Shown piece by piece: positions 8,290-16,843 of a stretch of DNA of 43,691 nt. Below the pieces are notes generated by a model that was not told the origin of the DNA, did not search any database, and was given only the letters and a program-made list of their open reading frames with translations. The stretch spans positions 1 through 43,691 of the forward strand of contig JAISTB010000035.1 in NCBI GenBank assembly GCA_031272775.1. Reading direction: 5' to 3'. Source of the DNA: Fusobacteriaceae bacterium (lineage in GTDB: Bacteria > Fusobacteriota > Fusobacteriia > Fusobacteriales > Fusobacteriaceae). Positions within the stretch are counted from its first letter, which is position 1. Each line of letters begins with the position of its first letter. The position numbers and the translations under genes are program-made.

Positions 8290-10225
8290 CGCCTCAAACC
8301 CCACCATCGGCGATCTGATTGCGGCCCTCTCCCTCGAGGTCCTGAATCCGGGCAATCCCGGCCGGGAGATCGAGGGGCCCAATATCTACCAGATCGGCTA
8401 TGAGCTGACGGGTTTTTTTAATTACAGCAAGGCCGAGCTGGAGCAGTCCATCCAGATCTGCGGCCGCAAGGAACTCATGTATATCAAGACTTTGCCCCGG
8501 GACAAAATCGATTCCCTGCTGGCAAAGTATTTTTCATTTCATTTTCCGGCCCTGATCATCACCTGGGACGACCCGGAAATCGAGGCCGTCATGGTGAAAA
8601 AGGCCGCGGCCCAGGACGTGACGCTCCTGAAGAGTAAATTGGACACGCCGGTCACGATCCGGATGCTGAAGGTCTTTTTGCAGAAGCGCTTCGTCGATGA
8701 GATGATCCTGCAGGGGCACATTTTCCTTGAAATCTACGGCATCGGCGTTTTGATCACGGGCTATGAGGACGCGAAAATCGGCGTGACCATAGAGCTTTTG
8801 GATCGGGGGCACCGGATGATAACCGACGACAACGTCGTCGTCAGAAGGCTCGCCGAAAATTACCTCGAGGGCTGCAATCGCCTCGACAAGAGTCAGGAAG
8901 ACAGCCATTTCTTTCTGGAAAACAAAAAAGACGGCACGAAGATCGATATCACGACCCAGTACGGCATCCAGTCCACAAGGGCCAGAAAGAAAATCGACCT
9001 CCTGATCGTGCTGGAGGAATGGCACGAGAGTGAGTTTTACGACAGATTGGGCCTCGACGAGTATTATACGGAGCTTCTGGGGGAAAGGGTGCCCAAGATC
9101 GTCCTTCCGGTCAGGAAAGGGCGCAATCTGGCGGTCATTCTCGAAGCGGCGGCCATGAATAGCAGGCTCAAAAAAATCGGGGAAAATTCCGCCGAAATCT
9201 TCGTGGCGGAGACGAAAAAGATCATCGAAGAAAACAAGCGGCATCAGGGGGATCAGGCTATGGAGAAAAAAGCCATCGGGATCGCGGATCTCAAAAATGA
9301 ATTCGGGCTCAAAGTATTGGCGGGAGAGGAATATCTCGCGAAGACCACGGTGTCCACAGTGTCCATTCACCGGCCGGCCCTGGCCCTTTCGGGCTATTTT
9401 GATCTCTTTGAGGATCCGGAAAATATCTGCATCCAGGTCCTTTCCCGGGACGAATTCCGCTACCTCTCGTCGATCCCCGAAGACGTCAGGGAAGCCAATA
9501 TGAGAAAGTATCTGAGCTATCCCTTTCCGATGATCGTCACGACCATCGATACGGATATCCCCCAATGGTTTTACGACATGCTGAAGGAAACGCGGCTCGT
9601 GCTCTGCCGGAGCCCCTACCGCAAGGTTTCCCAGATCATCGCCAATTTCAACGGCTATCTGGAGACGGCCTTCAACCCTACGATTTCCACCCACGGGGTC
9701 TTTCTGGAGCTCTACGGCTTCGGCGTATTGATCACGGGAAAGAGTCAGATCGGAAAGAGCGAAACGGCGCTGGAGCTCATCCACCGGGGGCACCGGCTCG
9801 TGGCCGACGATTTTGTGAAATTTTCCAAAGATACCGGCGGGGCCGTCGTCGGAAGGGCGGCAAGGCTGCCTTATTTTATGGAAGTGCGCGGCTTGGGCAT
9901 CATCGACATCAAGGCCCTCTACGGCCTCGGGGCCGTCCGGCTCAACAAAAGGCTCGACTTCGTGATCGAGATGCGGGAACAGAAGACGGAAGACTACTTG
10001 ACTTCGCTGCATTACGAGAGCGGGACCTTTGAGATCCTCGGGAAAAGCATCCCCAAGATCGTCCTCTACATGTCCTCGGGCAGAAACGCCGCGGCCATGG
10101 TGGAGATCGCGGTCATGAACCGCATGGCCCGGGCCTTGGGCCATGATCCCGACAAGCTCTACCGGGAAGGGCTCAAAAAACTCACCGAAGAAGAAAGAAA
10201 ACTCATAGAGGAGAATCCGAGATAG
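8282..10225 (+). CDS. hprK: Tandem HPr kinase/phosphorylase with degenerate N-terminal copy
   Basis: A 647-residue protein made of two HPrK/P units; normal HPrK/P is about 310-320 residues. HPrK/P phosphorylates HPr on serine and reverses it, controlling sugar uptake and catabolite repression. The C-terminal unit (about 327-647) is complete: H471 in THGVFLE, the P-loop G486-KSQIG-KS493, RGHRLVADD (D509/D510) and VRGLGIIDIKALYGLGAVR. In the N-terminal unit (about 1-326) the matching loop reads TGYEDAKIGV (159-168), so the GKS is lost, and the histidine is displaced (QGHIFLE); ITDD is kept. It is therefore likely a non-catalytic partner. Start is TTG at 8282 with AAAGGGTGAT upstream. An internal ribosome site could yield the C-terminal unit alone. 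Confidence 0.88.
   Translation: MSNASNPTIGDLIAALSLEVLNPGNPGREIEGPNIYQIGYELTGFFNYSKAELEQSIQICGRKELMYIKTLPRDKIDSLLAKYFSFHFPALIITWDDPEIEAVMVKKAAAQDVTLLKSKLDTPVTIRMLKVFLQKRFVDEMILQGHIFLEIYGIGVLITGYEDAKIGVTIELLDRGHRMITDDNVVVRRLAENYLEGCNRLDKSQEDSHFFLENKKDGTKIDITTQYGIQSTRARKKIDLLIVLEEWHESEFYDRLGLDEYYTELLGERVPKIVLPVRKGRNLAVILEAAAMNSRLKKIGENSAEIFVAETKKIIEENKRHQGDQAMEKKAIGIADLKNEFGLKVLAGEEYLAKTTVSTVSIHRPALALSGYFDLFEDPENICIQVLSRDEFRYLSSIPEDVREANMRKYLSYPFPMIVTTIDTDIPQWFYDMLKETRLVLCRSPYRKVSQIIANFNGYLETAFNPTISTHGVFLELYGFGVLITGKSQIGKSETALELIHRGHRLVADDFVKFSKDTGGAVVGRAARLPYFMEVRGLGIIDIKALYGLGAVRLNKRLDFVIEMREQKTEDYLTSLHYESGTFEILGKSIPKIVLYMSSGRNAAAMVEIAVMNRMARALGHDPDKLYREGLKKLTEEERKLIEENPR
9247..9262 (+). promoter_or_regulatory. 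Possible internal ribosome site and start within the double hprK
   Basis: AGGGGGA (9246-9252) lies seven bases before an in-frame ATG (9260-9262, Met327). Initiation here would give a 321-residue protein equal to the catalytically intact HPrK/P unit, close to the family's usual length. Confidence 0.45.
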
Positions 10226-10230
10226 AAAAA

Positions 10231-11220
10231 ATGGACGCCATGCAAAGAATTTTGAAAATTATCCGGGCCAGCCGGCGCATCATCATCACGACCCATGTGA
10301 ATCCCGACGGCGACGCCGTGGGCGCGTCTCTGGGGCTTTTTCTGGGGATCCGCAAATGGGCGTCCCGGGAAGAGGACTGGGATCCGCAGATCCGGATCGT
10401 GCTGGAGGATAAGGCCCCCGATACGACGGCCTTTCTGCCTTATTATGAACGCCTGGAGCGCTGGAGTTCCGACGAGCACTACGAGGGGGACCTTCTGATC
10501 TGCCTGGACGCCGCCGACCTCAAAAGACTGGGGAAAACGGCGGTACTCGCCGAGGACCATGTCGTCGTCAATATCGACCATCACATCACGAACCCCGGCT
10601 ACGGCAAATACAACTACGTCAAGGACATTTCCTCGACCTCGGAGATCATTTTCCGCCTCCTGCAAAGCGCCGGAGCGCCGCTGGATACGGAGATCGGCGA
10701 GTGTCTCTATACGGGGCTCGTAAACGACACCGGCAATTTTTCCCATGACAACGTGACCAAGGATACGCTTTATATGGCGGGGACCTTGGTCGGGATCGGC
10801 GTCGATAACGCCAAAATCATCCGGGAGTTTTTGGAGAACAAGAGCTACGGGGCCATCAAGCTCATCGGCGAGGCCTTGTATTACATGCAGTTTTACCCCG
10901 AAGAAAAACTGGCCTACTACTATCTTCCTTACGCGGAGATGATCCGGCACGGCGGCAGGAAGGAAGACACCGAGAGCATCGTCGAAAGACTCATCGAGTA
11001 TAATGAGGCCGAAGCGGCGCTCTTTATCCGGGAGGAGGAGACGGGACTTCTCAAGGGCAGTATGCGCAGCAAAGTCGATTCTGTGGACGTGGCCAAAATC
11101 GCGGGCTGCTTCGGTGGCGGCGGGCATAAAAAGGCCGCCGGCTTCACGGCCAAGGGGACGGCGGACGCCGTGCTCGCGAAAGTTTTGAGACAATTGTCGG
11201 AAAATGAGCGGAAAAAATAA
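10231..11220 (+). CDS. nrnA: DHH-family phosphoesterase, NrnA-like
   Basis: A 329-residue member of the DHH/DHHA1 family. NrnA-type enzymes degrade 2-5-nt RNAs and can dephosphorylate pAp; related members cleave cyclic dinucleotide products. Visible are THVNPDGDAVGAS (motif I), CLDAAD (motif II), NIDHHITN (the DHH motif), NDTGNFSHDN (motif IV) and the DHHA1 substrate motif FGGGGHKKAAG near the C-terminus. It starts five bases after hprK with no good Shine-Dalgarno of its own, so translation is probably coupled. Last gene of the operon. The exact substrate cannot be told from sequence. Confidence 0.88.
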   Translation: MDAMQRILKIIRASRRIIITTHVNPDGDAVGASLGLFLGIRKWASREEDWDPQIRIVLEDKAPDTTAFLPYYERLERWSSDEHYEGDLLICLDAADLKRLGKTAVLAEDHVVVNIDHHITNPGYGKYNYVKDISSTSEIIFRLLQSAGAPLDTEIGECLYTGLVNDTGNFSHDNVTKDTLYMAGTLVGIGVDNAKIIREFLENKSYGAIKLIGEALYYMQFYPEEKLAYYYLPYAEMIRHGGRKEDTESIVERLIEYNEAEAALFIREEETGLLKGSMRSKVDSVDVAKIAGCFGGGGHKKAAGFTAKGTADAVLAKVLRQLSENERKK

Positions 11221-11228
11221 AAAAAGCA

Positions 11229-11257
11229 TTGAAAAAAATCCCGAAAAATAGTATCCT
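11229..11257 (+). promoter_or_regulatory. Promoter of sepF
   Basis: TTGAAA (11229-11234), 17-base spacer, TATCCT (11252-11257), 63 bases before the sepF start. Confidence 0.65.
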
Positions 11258-11319
11258 ATACATAAGAGATGAAAAGAAACGAAGCGATCTGATTTTTTTA
11301 AGCGAAACGGAGGTTCGGC

Positions 11320-11592
11320 ATGGAAATCGTATTTATCAGGCCAGGCAGGATTGAAGACTGCGAAAAATGTATCCCGGAAATCAAGAGCAACAAGATAATG
11401 CTGATCAATTTGTCCGACGTGGAAAATGACAAAGCCCAGCGGATCATCAACTACCTGAGCGGCGCCATGTATATGCAGGAAGGCCTGCTGAAGGACGTGG
11501 CCGAACGGATTTTCTGCACGATCCCCCGGGGGGTCAAGCACTCGTATCTGACAAATGAAGACGAAGAACCGGAAATCACCATCGACAGATGA
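11320..11592 (+). CDS. sepF: SepF-family cell division protein (short form)
   Basis: A 90-residue protein consisting almost only of the SepF core domain (DUF552): IMLINLSDVENDKAQRIINYLSGAMY, then RIFCTIPRGV. SepF forms rings that bundle FtsZ filaments and, in most bacteria, tethers them to the membrane through an N-terminal amphipathic helix. That helix and the linker are absent here (B. subtilis SepF is about 150 residues), so another membrane anchor would be needed. The downstream SEDS gene supports a role in division or wall growth. Confidence 0.8.
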   Translation: MEIVFIRPGRIEDCEKCIPEIKSNKIMLINLSDVENDKAQRIINYLSGAMYMQEGLLKDVAERIFCTIPRGVKHSYLTNEDEEPEITIDR

Positions 11593-11612
11593 CAACCAAT
11601 GAGTCCTGTGAC

Positions 11613-11631
11613 GCCCCGCCTGTGACGGGGC
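11613..11631 (+). terminator. Hairpin between sepF and the SEDS gene
   Basis: GCCCCG (11613-11618) and CGGGGC (11626-11631) enclose a seven-base loop, followed by TTGTCTTTG. The tail is not a pure T-run, so this may attenuate rather than stop transcription into the next gene. Confidence 0.45.
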
Positions 11632-11653
11632 TTGTCTTTGTGAAGGAGCGCCC

Positions 11654-12871
11654 ATGGAAGCGGCAAGAGCAAAAGAAAGCGGAAATATCGGCGAAATCAG
11701 CGCCAAACAGCTGAGCCTGGAGATCGCGAGGCGGAAGAAAACCCGGACCCGGGTGATCCTCGGCATCACGCTGATCCTTGTCGTGATCAGCATCCTCAAT
11801 ATGTACAGCACGGCCCTGCTTTCCCCCGACCGGAGGCAGATCATCCGGAATCATTCGGCCTACCTGCTGCTGGCGCTGGCGGCCGGGGCAATCTGCTCCA
11901 ACATCTCCTACCGCCGCTTTGACGGCAAGCGCCTGTGTCTCCTGCTCCTTTTGGGTTCCGTGGCGGGGCTTGTCCTCATGCTCGTGGGGCACAATTTCCT
12001 GCCGAAATTTTTCCCGCGGATCAACAACACCAAGAGTTGGATGCGCCTGGGGAGCATCGGCTTCCAGCCGGCGGAATTTCTGAAACTGCCCTTTATCATC
12101 TTGATCGCCCATCACCTCGCCTATTGCGAGGAACATAAACTCAAAAACTTCGCGGTCGTGGCCAATGTGCTGCCCGTATATTTCGTTTTCGCGGTCCTGA
12201 TCCTGCTGCAAAACGACCTCGGGACCGCCATCCACTACGGATTGATTCTCTGCTTCATGCTGTTTTTCGCCCGTATCGATATGCTCTATATCCTGGGGGC
12301 GGGGGGACTGGCCCTCTCGTCTCTTTCGGGGCTGACGCTCTGGCTGCTGTCTCTGGGCGGGCAAAACATCAAGGGTTACAAGCTCAAGCGGATCTGGCTT
12401 TTTATCACGGGGCTCACCCGGGGCGAATACGACCCCGACATCGGCTATCAGGTGGGGCAGTCGATCCTCGCCTTCGGCAACGGCGGCTGGAAGGGACAGG
12501 GCTATTCCAACGGCATCCTGAAGCACGGCTACCTGCCCGAGACCCGCACGGACTTCATTCTGGCGACGCTGGGGGAGGAATTCGGCTTTATCGGCCTTTT
12601 GGTTATCTTTATTTTGTTTTTTTTGCTCTTTACGTTGACGCGCTCGACGGCCATGGATGTGGGCCGCCCCTTCGGACGCTATCTCGCCGTGGGGATCGGG
12701 GGCTTTCTGATGACTCAGATGTTTATCAATCTCTTTGTGGTCATCGGCCTTTTGCCGGTCATGGGGGTCCCCATGCCCATTTTGAGCTACGGGGGGACAT
12801 CGATCCTGACGATTTTCCTCGCCCTCAGCATGATCATGAATATGAATTTTCAAACGAACGATGGACAATAA
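11654..12871 (+). CDS. SEDS-family peptidoglycan polymerase (FtsW/RodA type)
   Basis: A 405-residue multi-pass membrane protein of the SEDS family, glycosyltransferases that polymerise lipid II with a partner class b PBP. Family hallmarks: NNTKSWMRLGSIGFQPAEFLKLP, LLQNDLGTA, GYQVGQSILAFGNGGWKGQG, then LPETRTDFILATLGEEFGFIG, which holds the catalytic aspartate of the TDFI motif, and the late GVPMPILSYGGTS. A hydrophilic N-terminal tail of about 35 residues precedes the first helix. The neighbouring sepF favours FtsW, but FtsW and RodA cannot be separated safely from sequence alone. GAAGGAG lies before the start. Confidence 0.88.
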   Translation: MEAARAKESGNIGEISAKQLSLEIARRKKTRTRVILGITLILVVISILNMYSTALLSPDRRQIIRNHSAYLLLALAAGAICSNISYRRFDGKRLCLLLLLGSVAGLVLMLVGHNFLPKFFPRINNTKSWMRLGSIGFQPAEFLKLPFIILIAHHLAYCEEHKLKNFAVVANVLPVYFVFAVLILLQNDLGTAIHYGLILCFMLFFARIDMLYILGAGGLALSSLSGLTLWLLSLGGQNIKGYKLKRIWLFITGLTRGEYDPDIGYQVGQSILAFGNGGWKGQGYSNGILKHGYLPETRTDFILATLGEEFGFIGLLVIFILFFLLFTLTRSTAMDVGRPFGRYLAVGIGGFLMTQMFINLFVVIGLLPVMGVPMPILSYGGTSILTIFLALSMIMNMNFQTNDGQ

Positions 12872-12901
12872 AACTTTATGCCATATGGAGGACAGACAAC
12901 A

Positions 12902-14293
12902 ATGAAAGACACGTATGTAAAAGAGATTTTCCGGCAAAGCGAGGCGTACCTCGGAAAGGACGTCAAGCTCTCGGGCTGGGTCAAGAAAATCCGGGTTTCC
13001 AAGAACCTTTGTTTTATCGAGCTTTCCGACGGGAGCTTTTTCAAGGGAATACAGATCGTCTGCGACGCGTCGCTTCCCAATTTTGACGAAGTATCGCGGC
13101 TTTCGATCATCTCTTCGATCGTCGTGACGGGTCCCGTCGTGGAATCCCAGGGGGCGGGGCAGGATGTGGAAGTTCACGCCGCCACGGTGGAAATCTGCCA
13201 GAAGGCCGATCTTGATTATCCGCTGCAAAACAAGCGCCATTCCTTTGAGTTCCTCAGGACCATGGCCCATCTGAGGCCCAGAACCAATACGTTTACGGCC
13301 GTATTCCGGGTGCGCTCCGTCGTGGCCTACGCGATCCACAAATTTTTCCAGGAACGAGGCTTTGTCTATGTGCATACGCCGATTATCACGGGATCCGACG
13401 CCGAAGGGGCCGGAGAGATGTTCCGGGTTACGACCCTCGATCTCGCCAATGTGCCGAAAAATCCCGACGGGACCGTGAACACCAAAGAGGACTTTTTCGG
13501 AAAAGAAACAAATCTTACGGTTTCGGGACAGCTCAATGTGGAAACTTTCTGCGCGGCCTTCCGCAACGTCTATACTTTCGGGCCCACGTTCCGGGCGGAA
13601 AACTCCAATACGGCCAGACACGCGTCGGAATTCTGGATGATCGAACCCGAACTGGCCTTCGCCGACCTTGAGGCCAATATGGAGACCGCCGAGAGCATGG
13701 TCAAGTTTATCATTCAATATGTCAAGGACAACTGCCCCGAGGAGCTGGCGTTTTTTGACCAGTGGATCGAAAAGGGCCTGATCGCCAAATTGGATAACGT
13801 GCTGAACAGCGAATTCGCGAGACTTTCCTATACGGAAGCGATCGAAGTCCTGAAAAAATCCGGCCGGAAATTCGAATATCCCGTCGAGTGGGGGATCGAT
13901 CTGCAGAGCGAGCACGAGCGCTATCTCGCCGAAGAGCATTTTAAAAAGCCGGTATTTTTGATCAATTATCCCAAGGACATCAAGGCCTTTTACATGAAGC
14001 TCAATCCCGACGGCAAGACCGTCCGGGCCATGGATCTGCTGGCCCCCGGCATAGGGGAAATCATCGGCGGCTCCCAGCGTGAGGACAACTATGATCTGCT
14101 CTTGAAGCGCATCGAAGACGACGGCATGAAAAAAGAGGATTACGGCTTCTACCTCGACCTCAGAAAATACGGTTCTTTCCCGCATTCGGGCTACGGTCTC
14201 GGCTTTGAACGAATCCTCATGTACATAACGGGCATGCAGAACATCCGCGACGTGATCCCCTTCCCGAGAACGCCCAAAAACGCGGATTATTAA
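12902..14293 (+). CDS. asnS: Asparaginyl-tRNA synthetase
   Basis: A 463-residue class IIb aminoacyl-tRNA synthetase that charges tRNA-Asn. An N-terminal OB-fold (about 15-110, [24 protein letters not shown]) is followed by class II motif 1 ([20 protein letters not shown]), motif 2 ([22 protein letters not shown] region) and motif 3 ([16 protein letters not shown]). Length matches AsnRS. The ATG at 12902 has GGAGG about eleven bases upstream; an in-frame ATG at 12878 would lack one. The gene begins 30 bases after the SEDS gene, so they are probably cotranscribed. Confidence 0.95.
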   Translation: MKDTYVKEIFRQSEAYLGKDVKLSGWVKKIRVSKNLCFIELSDGSFFKGIQIVCDASLPNFDEVSRLSIISSIVVTGPVVESQGAGQDVEVHAATVEICQKADLDYPLQNKRHSFEFLRTMAHLRPRTNTFTAVFRVRSVVAYAIHKFFQERGFVYVHTPIITGSDAEGAGEMFRVTTLDLANVPKNPDGTVNTKEDFFGKETNLTVSGQLNVETFCAAFRNVYTFGPTFRAENSNTARHASEFWMIEPELAFADLEANMETAESMVKFIIQYVKDNCPEELAFFDQWIEKGLIAKLDNVLNSEFARLSYTEAIEVLKKSGRKFEYPVEWGIDLQSEHERYLAEEHFKKPVFLINYPKDIKAFYMKLNPDGKTVRAMDLLAPGIGEIIGGSQREDNYDLLLKRIEDDGMKKEDYGFYLDLRKYGSFPHSGYGLGFERILMYITGMQNIRDVIPFPRTPKNADY

Positions 14294-14340
14294 GAGTTGA
14301 CCCCTCAGCCGGCATGCGTCGGGGGTCACAAAATTAACTC
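14294..14340 (+). promoter_or_regulatory. Two-tier stem in the leader of the VUT transporter
   Basis: GACCCC (14299-14304) pairs with GGGGTC (14322-14327), and flanking GAGTT (14294-14298) pairs with AACTC (14336-14340) across an internal A-rich bulge. It starts right after the asnS stop, 27-73 bases before the transporter start. It has no T-tract. It may be a processed mRNA end or a regulatory leader; it does not match preQ1-I as I know it. Confidence 0.35.
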
Positions 14341-14366
14341 AAATCACACGGGGGTGTATTGAAAAA

Positions 14367-15083
14367 ATGCCAAACGAATTGATCTGGTTTTTGATGTTGC
14401 TCGCGAATTTCGCGTGCATCATCGCAATTTATTACTTTTTCGGCCTCACGGGCCTCTTCTGCTGGATCCCCATCGCGACCATACTCGCCAATATCCAGGT
14501 CACCATGCTCGTGGAGCTCTTCGGCTTCACGACGACGCTGGGGAACGTTCTCTACGCGGGCTCCTTCCTCGTCACGGACATCATGTCGGAAAACTACACA
14601 AAAAAAGACGCCGTGAGAGCCGTCAAAATTGGATTTTTCGCGATGATCGCGACGACAGTCATCATGTCCTGCGCCATTCACATGGCGCCTTCGGCGACGG
14701 AGGGGGGCGGCATCTCCTTTGAGGGCGTCCGGAACATTTTCGCCTTCATGCCCCGGGTGTCCTTCGCGTCTCTCGTGGCTTACGCCGTTTCCCAGACCCA
14801 CGACATCTGGTCCTATTTCCGGTGGCGGTCCTGGTTCCCCGCCAAAAAATTCATGTTTATCCGGAACAATATGAGTACCCTGGTGAGTCAGGCCATCGAC
14901 AACGTAATCTTTACGGCCGTGGCTTTCTGGGGCGTCTACCCCTTTGAGGTCCTCGTGCAGATCTTCTGGTCGACCTATCTTTTGAAATTCATCATCGCCC
15001 TCTGCGATACGCCCTTCCTGTATCTGGCCGATTACCTGAAGCAAAGCGGCAGGATCAGAAACGATGTTGAACGCCCAAACTGA
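14367..15083 (+). CDS. VUT-family transporter, probable queuosine precursor transporter (YhhQ type)
   Basis: A 238-residue inner-membrane protein with about six hydrophobic helices. The VUT/YhhQ signature is clear: LYAGSFLVTDIMSENY (about 68-83) and IRNNMSTLVSQAIDNVIF (about 169-186). Family members take up queuine or preQ0/preQ1 for tRNA modification, a salvage strategy for hosts or guts that supply these bases. GGGGG stands about ten bases before the ATG. The 3' end overlaps the convergent outer-membrane barrel gene by 29 bases. Confidence 0.82.
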   Translation: MPNELIWFLMLLANFACIIAIYYFFGLTGLFCWIPIATILANIQVTMLVELFGFTTTLGNVLYAGSFLVTDIMSENYTKKDAVRAVKIGFFAMIATTVIMSCAIHMAPSATEGGGISFEGVRNIFAFMPRVSFASLVAYAVSQTHDIWSYFRWRSWFPAKKFMFIRNNMSTLVSQAIDNVIFTAVAFWGVYPFEVLVQIFWSTYLLKFIIALCDTPFLYLADYLKQSGRIRNDVERPN

Positions 15084-15972
15084 GGGCCCCTTCAAAGTAT
15101 TTCCGGCGGAATTGGGCCTCATAGCCCAGCGATACGGAAAAATCCGGCGAGAGGTGATGACTGAGGCGGATATCGAAAGCGCCCGAGGAAAGAGGATTGC
15201 TTCCGAAGGCGCGGATCGCGCTGATATCGCCCTGTAACGACCAGCGTTCCGTAAAAAACGCGTATATCCCAAGCCCGGCGACCCCGCCGGGTGTTTTTTC
15301 GTCTTCCCGGGAAAGAAGGCTTGTTTGCTTGCCGCGCCGCCATTCATAGTCGACGCCCAGGTGGGGGTAGAGCGTCAGGATCTTTTCCATCAGCGTAAAA
15401 TAGCGCCCGGCTTCGAGACCCGAGAGGAAGCTGTGGATATGGCGACGCTGATCCGACCCCGGTCCCGACAGATTCTCCCGGCTCCGGGTATAGGCCGCCC
15501 GGGCGAAAACAAGCCATTTGTCCGCTTGCGCGCCGATCGTCATATTGAGCCCGTGGCTGCGGACCCGAATGTTCCCGCCGTTTTTGAAAGCGGCATAAGA
15601 TTTGAGGTAAGCGTAGTCCATGCCCAAAAAGAGCCGGGGATGCTTGACGGAATTGCTAAGGCTTCCGTAGCGGAGGCCCTTGATTTTTGTCTTGTATTCC
15701 CCCGGATTTGCCGCAAGATCTTCCTTTTGATTATCGGTCCAGGCTTCGCTCAGGACCGTGAGGTAGACGCTGCTTTGGCTTTTCCCCGAAAGCCCGGCCT
15801 CACGGAGTACGGCCTGCTCCCGGATATGGGTCGCCGCGGCCCCGGTCAAAAGCCGTCCCTGTCTTTGCGGCAGGGAGGTATCGTAATTGCTTCCCCGAAG
15901 GGAAAAAGGCAGCGCGCAGAGCGCCGCCGCCCAGAGGATTTTTCGTAAGGTTTTTTCTTTTCCCGCCTTCAA
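15055..15972 (-). CDS. Free-standing outer-membrane beta-barrel (autotransporter-barrel-like)
   Basis: A 305-residue secreted protein. The N-terminus has a basic stretch and hydrophobic core (ILWAAALCALPFSLRG), a likely Sec signal peptide. From about residue 90 on, alternating hydrophobic/aromatic strands of the type LFLGMDYAYLKS, WLVFARAAYTRS and FSVSLGYEAQFRRKYFEGALSLGV are seen, and the chain ends in QHRF with a terminal Phe, as outer-membrane barrels do. There is no large passenger, so this is either a barrel-only protein or a relative of the autotransporter translocator. Start is TTG at 15972 with GGGAG five bases upstream. It lies 17 bases after the Bax-inhibitor-1 gene on the same strand. 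Confidence 0.72.
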   Translation of the reverse strand: MKAGKEKTLRKILWAAALCALPFSLRGSNYDTSLPQRQGRLLTGAAATHIREQAVLREAGLSGKSQSSVYLTVLSEAWTDNQKEDLAANPGEYKTKIKGLRYGSLSNSVKHPRLFLGMDYAYLKSYAAFKNGGNIRVRSHGLNMTIGAQADKWLVFARAAYTRSRENLSGPGSDQRRHIHSFLSGLEAGRYFTLMEKILTLYPHLGVDYEWRRGKQTSLLSREDEKTPGGVAGLGIYAFFTERWSLQGDISAIRAFGSNPLSSGAFDIRLSHHLSPDFSVSLGYEAQFRRKYFEGALSLGVQHRF

Positions 15973-15989
15973 GTTTACTCCCTTTGGAT

Positions 15990-16739
15990 CTAATTTTTCC
16001 TTCTGCCGAAAATCCGCAGCAGGTAGAGGAAGAGATTCACGAAATCGAGATAGAGTTCCAATGCTCCGATAATGCCCATTTTCTTAGCCATAGAGGGATC
16101 TTCGGCCATAAGCTCATAGGACCAGCGCTTGATCCGGTTGACGTCATAGGCGATAAGCAAGGTAAATATGGCGATGCCGCCGACGGTTCCAGCCCAGTAC
16201 AGAGCCGGCACCTTGAACCAGAGATTGAACACGGACACGAGCATCAGGGCCACAAGCCCGATGAAGAAGAAGCGTCCGTAGCCTTGCAGGTCTTCCTTTG
16301 TCATATAGCCGTATACGGAGAGCGTAATAAAAATGGCCAGCGTGATCAAAAGCGTATAGATGATGCTGTTGACGCTGTAGACCGCGCCCACGGCGGCGAA
16401 AGTCACGCCGGTCAGGGCCGCGTAGAGGTAAAAGAGCAGGGTCGCCGCCACAGCCGAGAGTTTTCGGATCATAAAGCTCAAAATAATCACGACGCCCAAC
16501 TGCACGAGGGCCACCAGTGTGAGGCTCGTCACGGCCGTATAGAGCAGCCTGTGGTTGACAAAGAGCAGGTAGAGCGCCACGACTGCCGTAACCAAAATCC
16601 CCAGCGTCATGTGCAGGAAGGACTTCCGTAAAAAATTGTGTCCCGTAAAGTCATAGACCCCTTCGCTCGATTCCGCCGGGTTGTAGTGATCGGGCCTTTC
16701 ATAGGTTTCCACTTTTTCCATGATTTCATCTTCGCGCAT
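15990..16739 (-). CDS. Bax inhibitor-1 (BI-1/YccA/TMBIM) family membrane protein
   Basis: A 249-residue protein with a ~50-residue hydrophilic N-terminus and seven hydrophobic segments. The C-terminal GALELYLDFVNLFLYLLRIFG is characteristic of the family; bacterial YetJ is a pH-sensitive calcium leak channel and E. coli YccA modulates FtsH. The ATG at 16739 has AAAGGAG upstream and is preferred over 16775. It probably forms an operon with the outer-membrane barrel. The precise role here is not known. Confidence 0.88.
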   Translation of the reverse strand: MREDEIMEKVETYERPDHYNPAESSEGVYDFTGHNFLRKSFLHMTLGILVTAVVALYLLFVNHRLLYTAVTSLTLVALVQLGVVIILSFMIRKLSAVAATLLFYLYAALTGVTFAAVGAVYSVNSIIYTLLITLAIFITLSVYGYMTKEDLQGYGRFFFIGLVALMLVSVFNLWFKVPALYWAGTVGGIAIFTLLIAYDVNRIKRWSYELMAEDPSMAKKMGIIGALELYLDFVNLFLYLLRIFGRRKN

Positions 16740-16779
16740 GTGTTTCACTCCTTTATGTGAATGGTTTTTATACAAATCT

Positions 16780-16812
16780 ATAAATCCGGGACAAAGTCCC
16801 GTATGGATTTAT
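16780..16812 (-). promoter_or_regulatory. Stem-loop at the 5' end of the BI-1 transcript
   Basis: CGGGAC (16787-16792) pairs with GTCCCG (16796-16801) over an AAA loop, extended by ATAAATC (16780-16786) with GATTTAT (16806-16812) across a four-base bulge. It sits right at the predicted transcription start, so it may protect the mRNA end; it could also help end the FAD dehydrogenase transcript. Confidence 0.4.
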
Positions 16813-16815
16813 CCT

Positions 16816-16843
16816 ATTATATCATATTTTTTGTTGAAATCAA
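16816..16843 (-). promoter_or_regulatory. Promoter of the BI-1/barrel operon
   Basis: Minus strand TTGATT (16843-16838), 16-base spacer, TATAAT (16821-16816). The -35 overlaps the last codons of the FAD dehydrogenase gene. Confidence 0.7.

Noticed and set aside
11576-14329. A 917-codon open frame on the minus strand opposite the SEDS gene and asnS
   Set aside because: It mirrors two well-supported plus-strand genes, has no recognisable domain and owes its length to GC-rich codon bias.
14294-14366. preQ1-I riboswitch before the VUT gene
   Set aside because: The A-rich tail and short loop of preQ1-I are not in the right places; kept only as a low-confidence leader stem.
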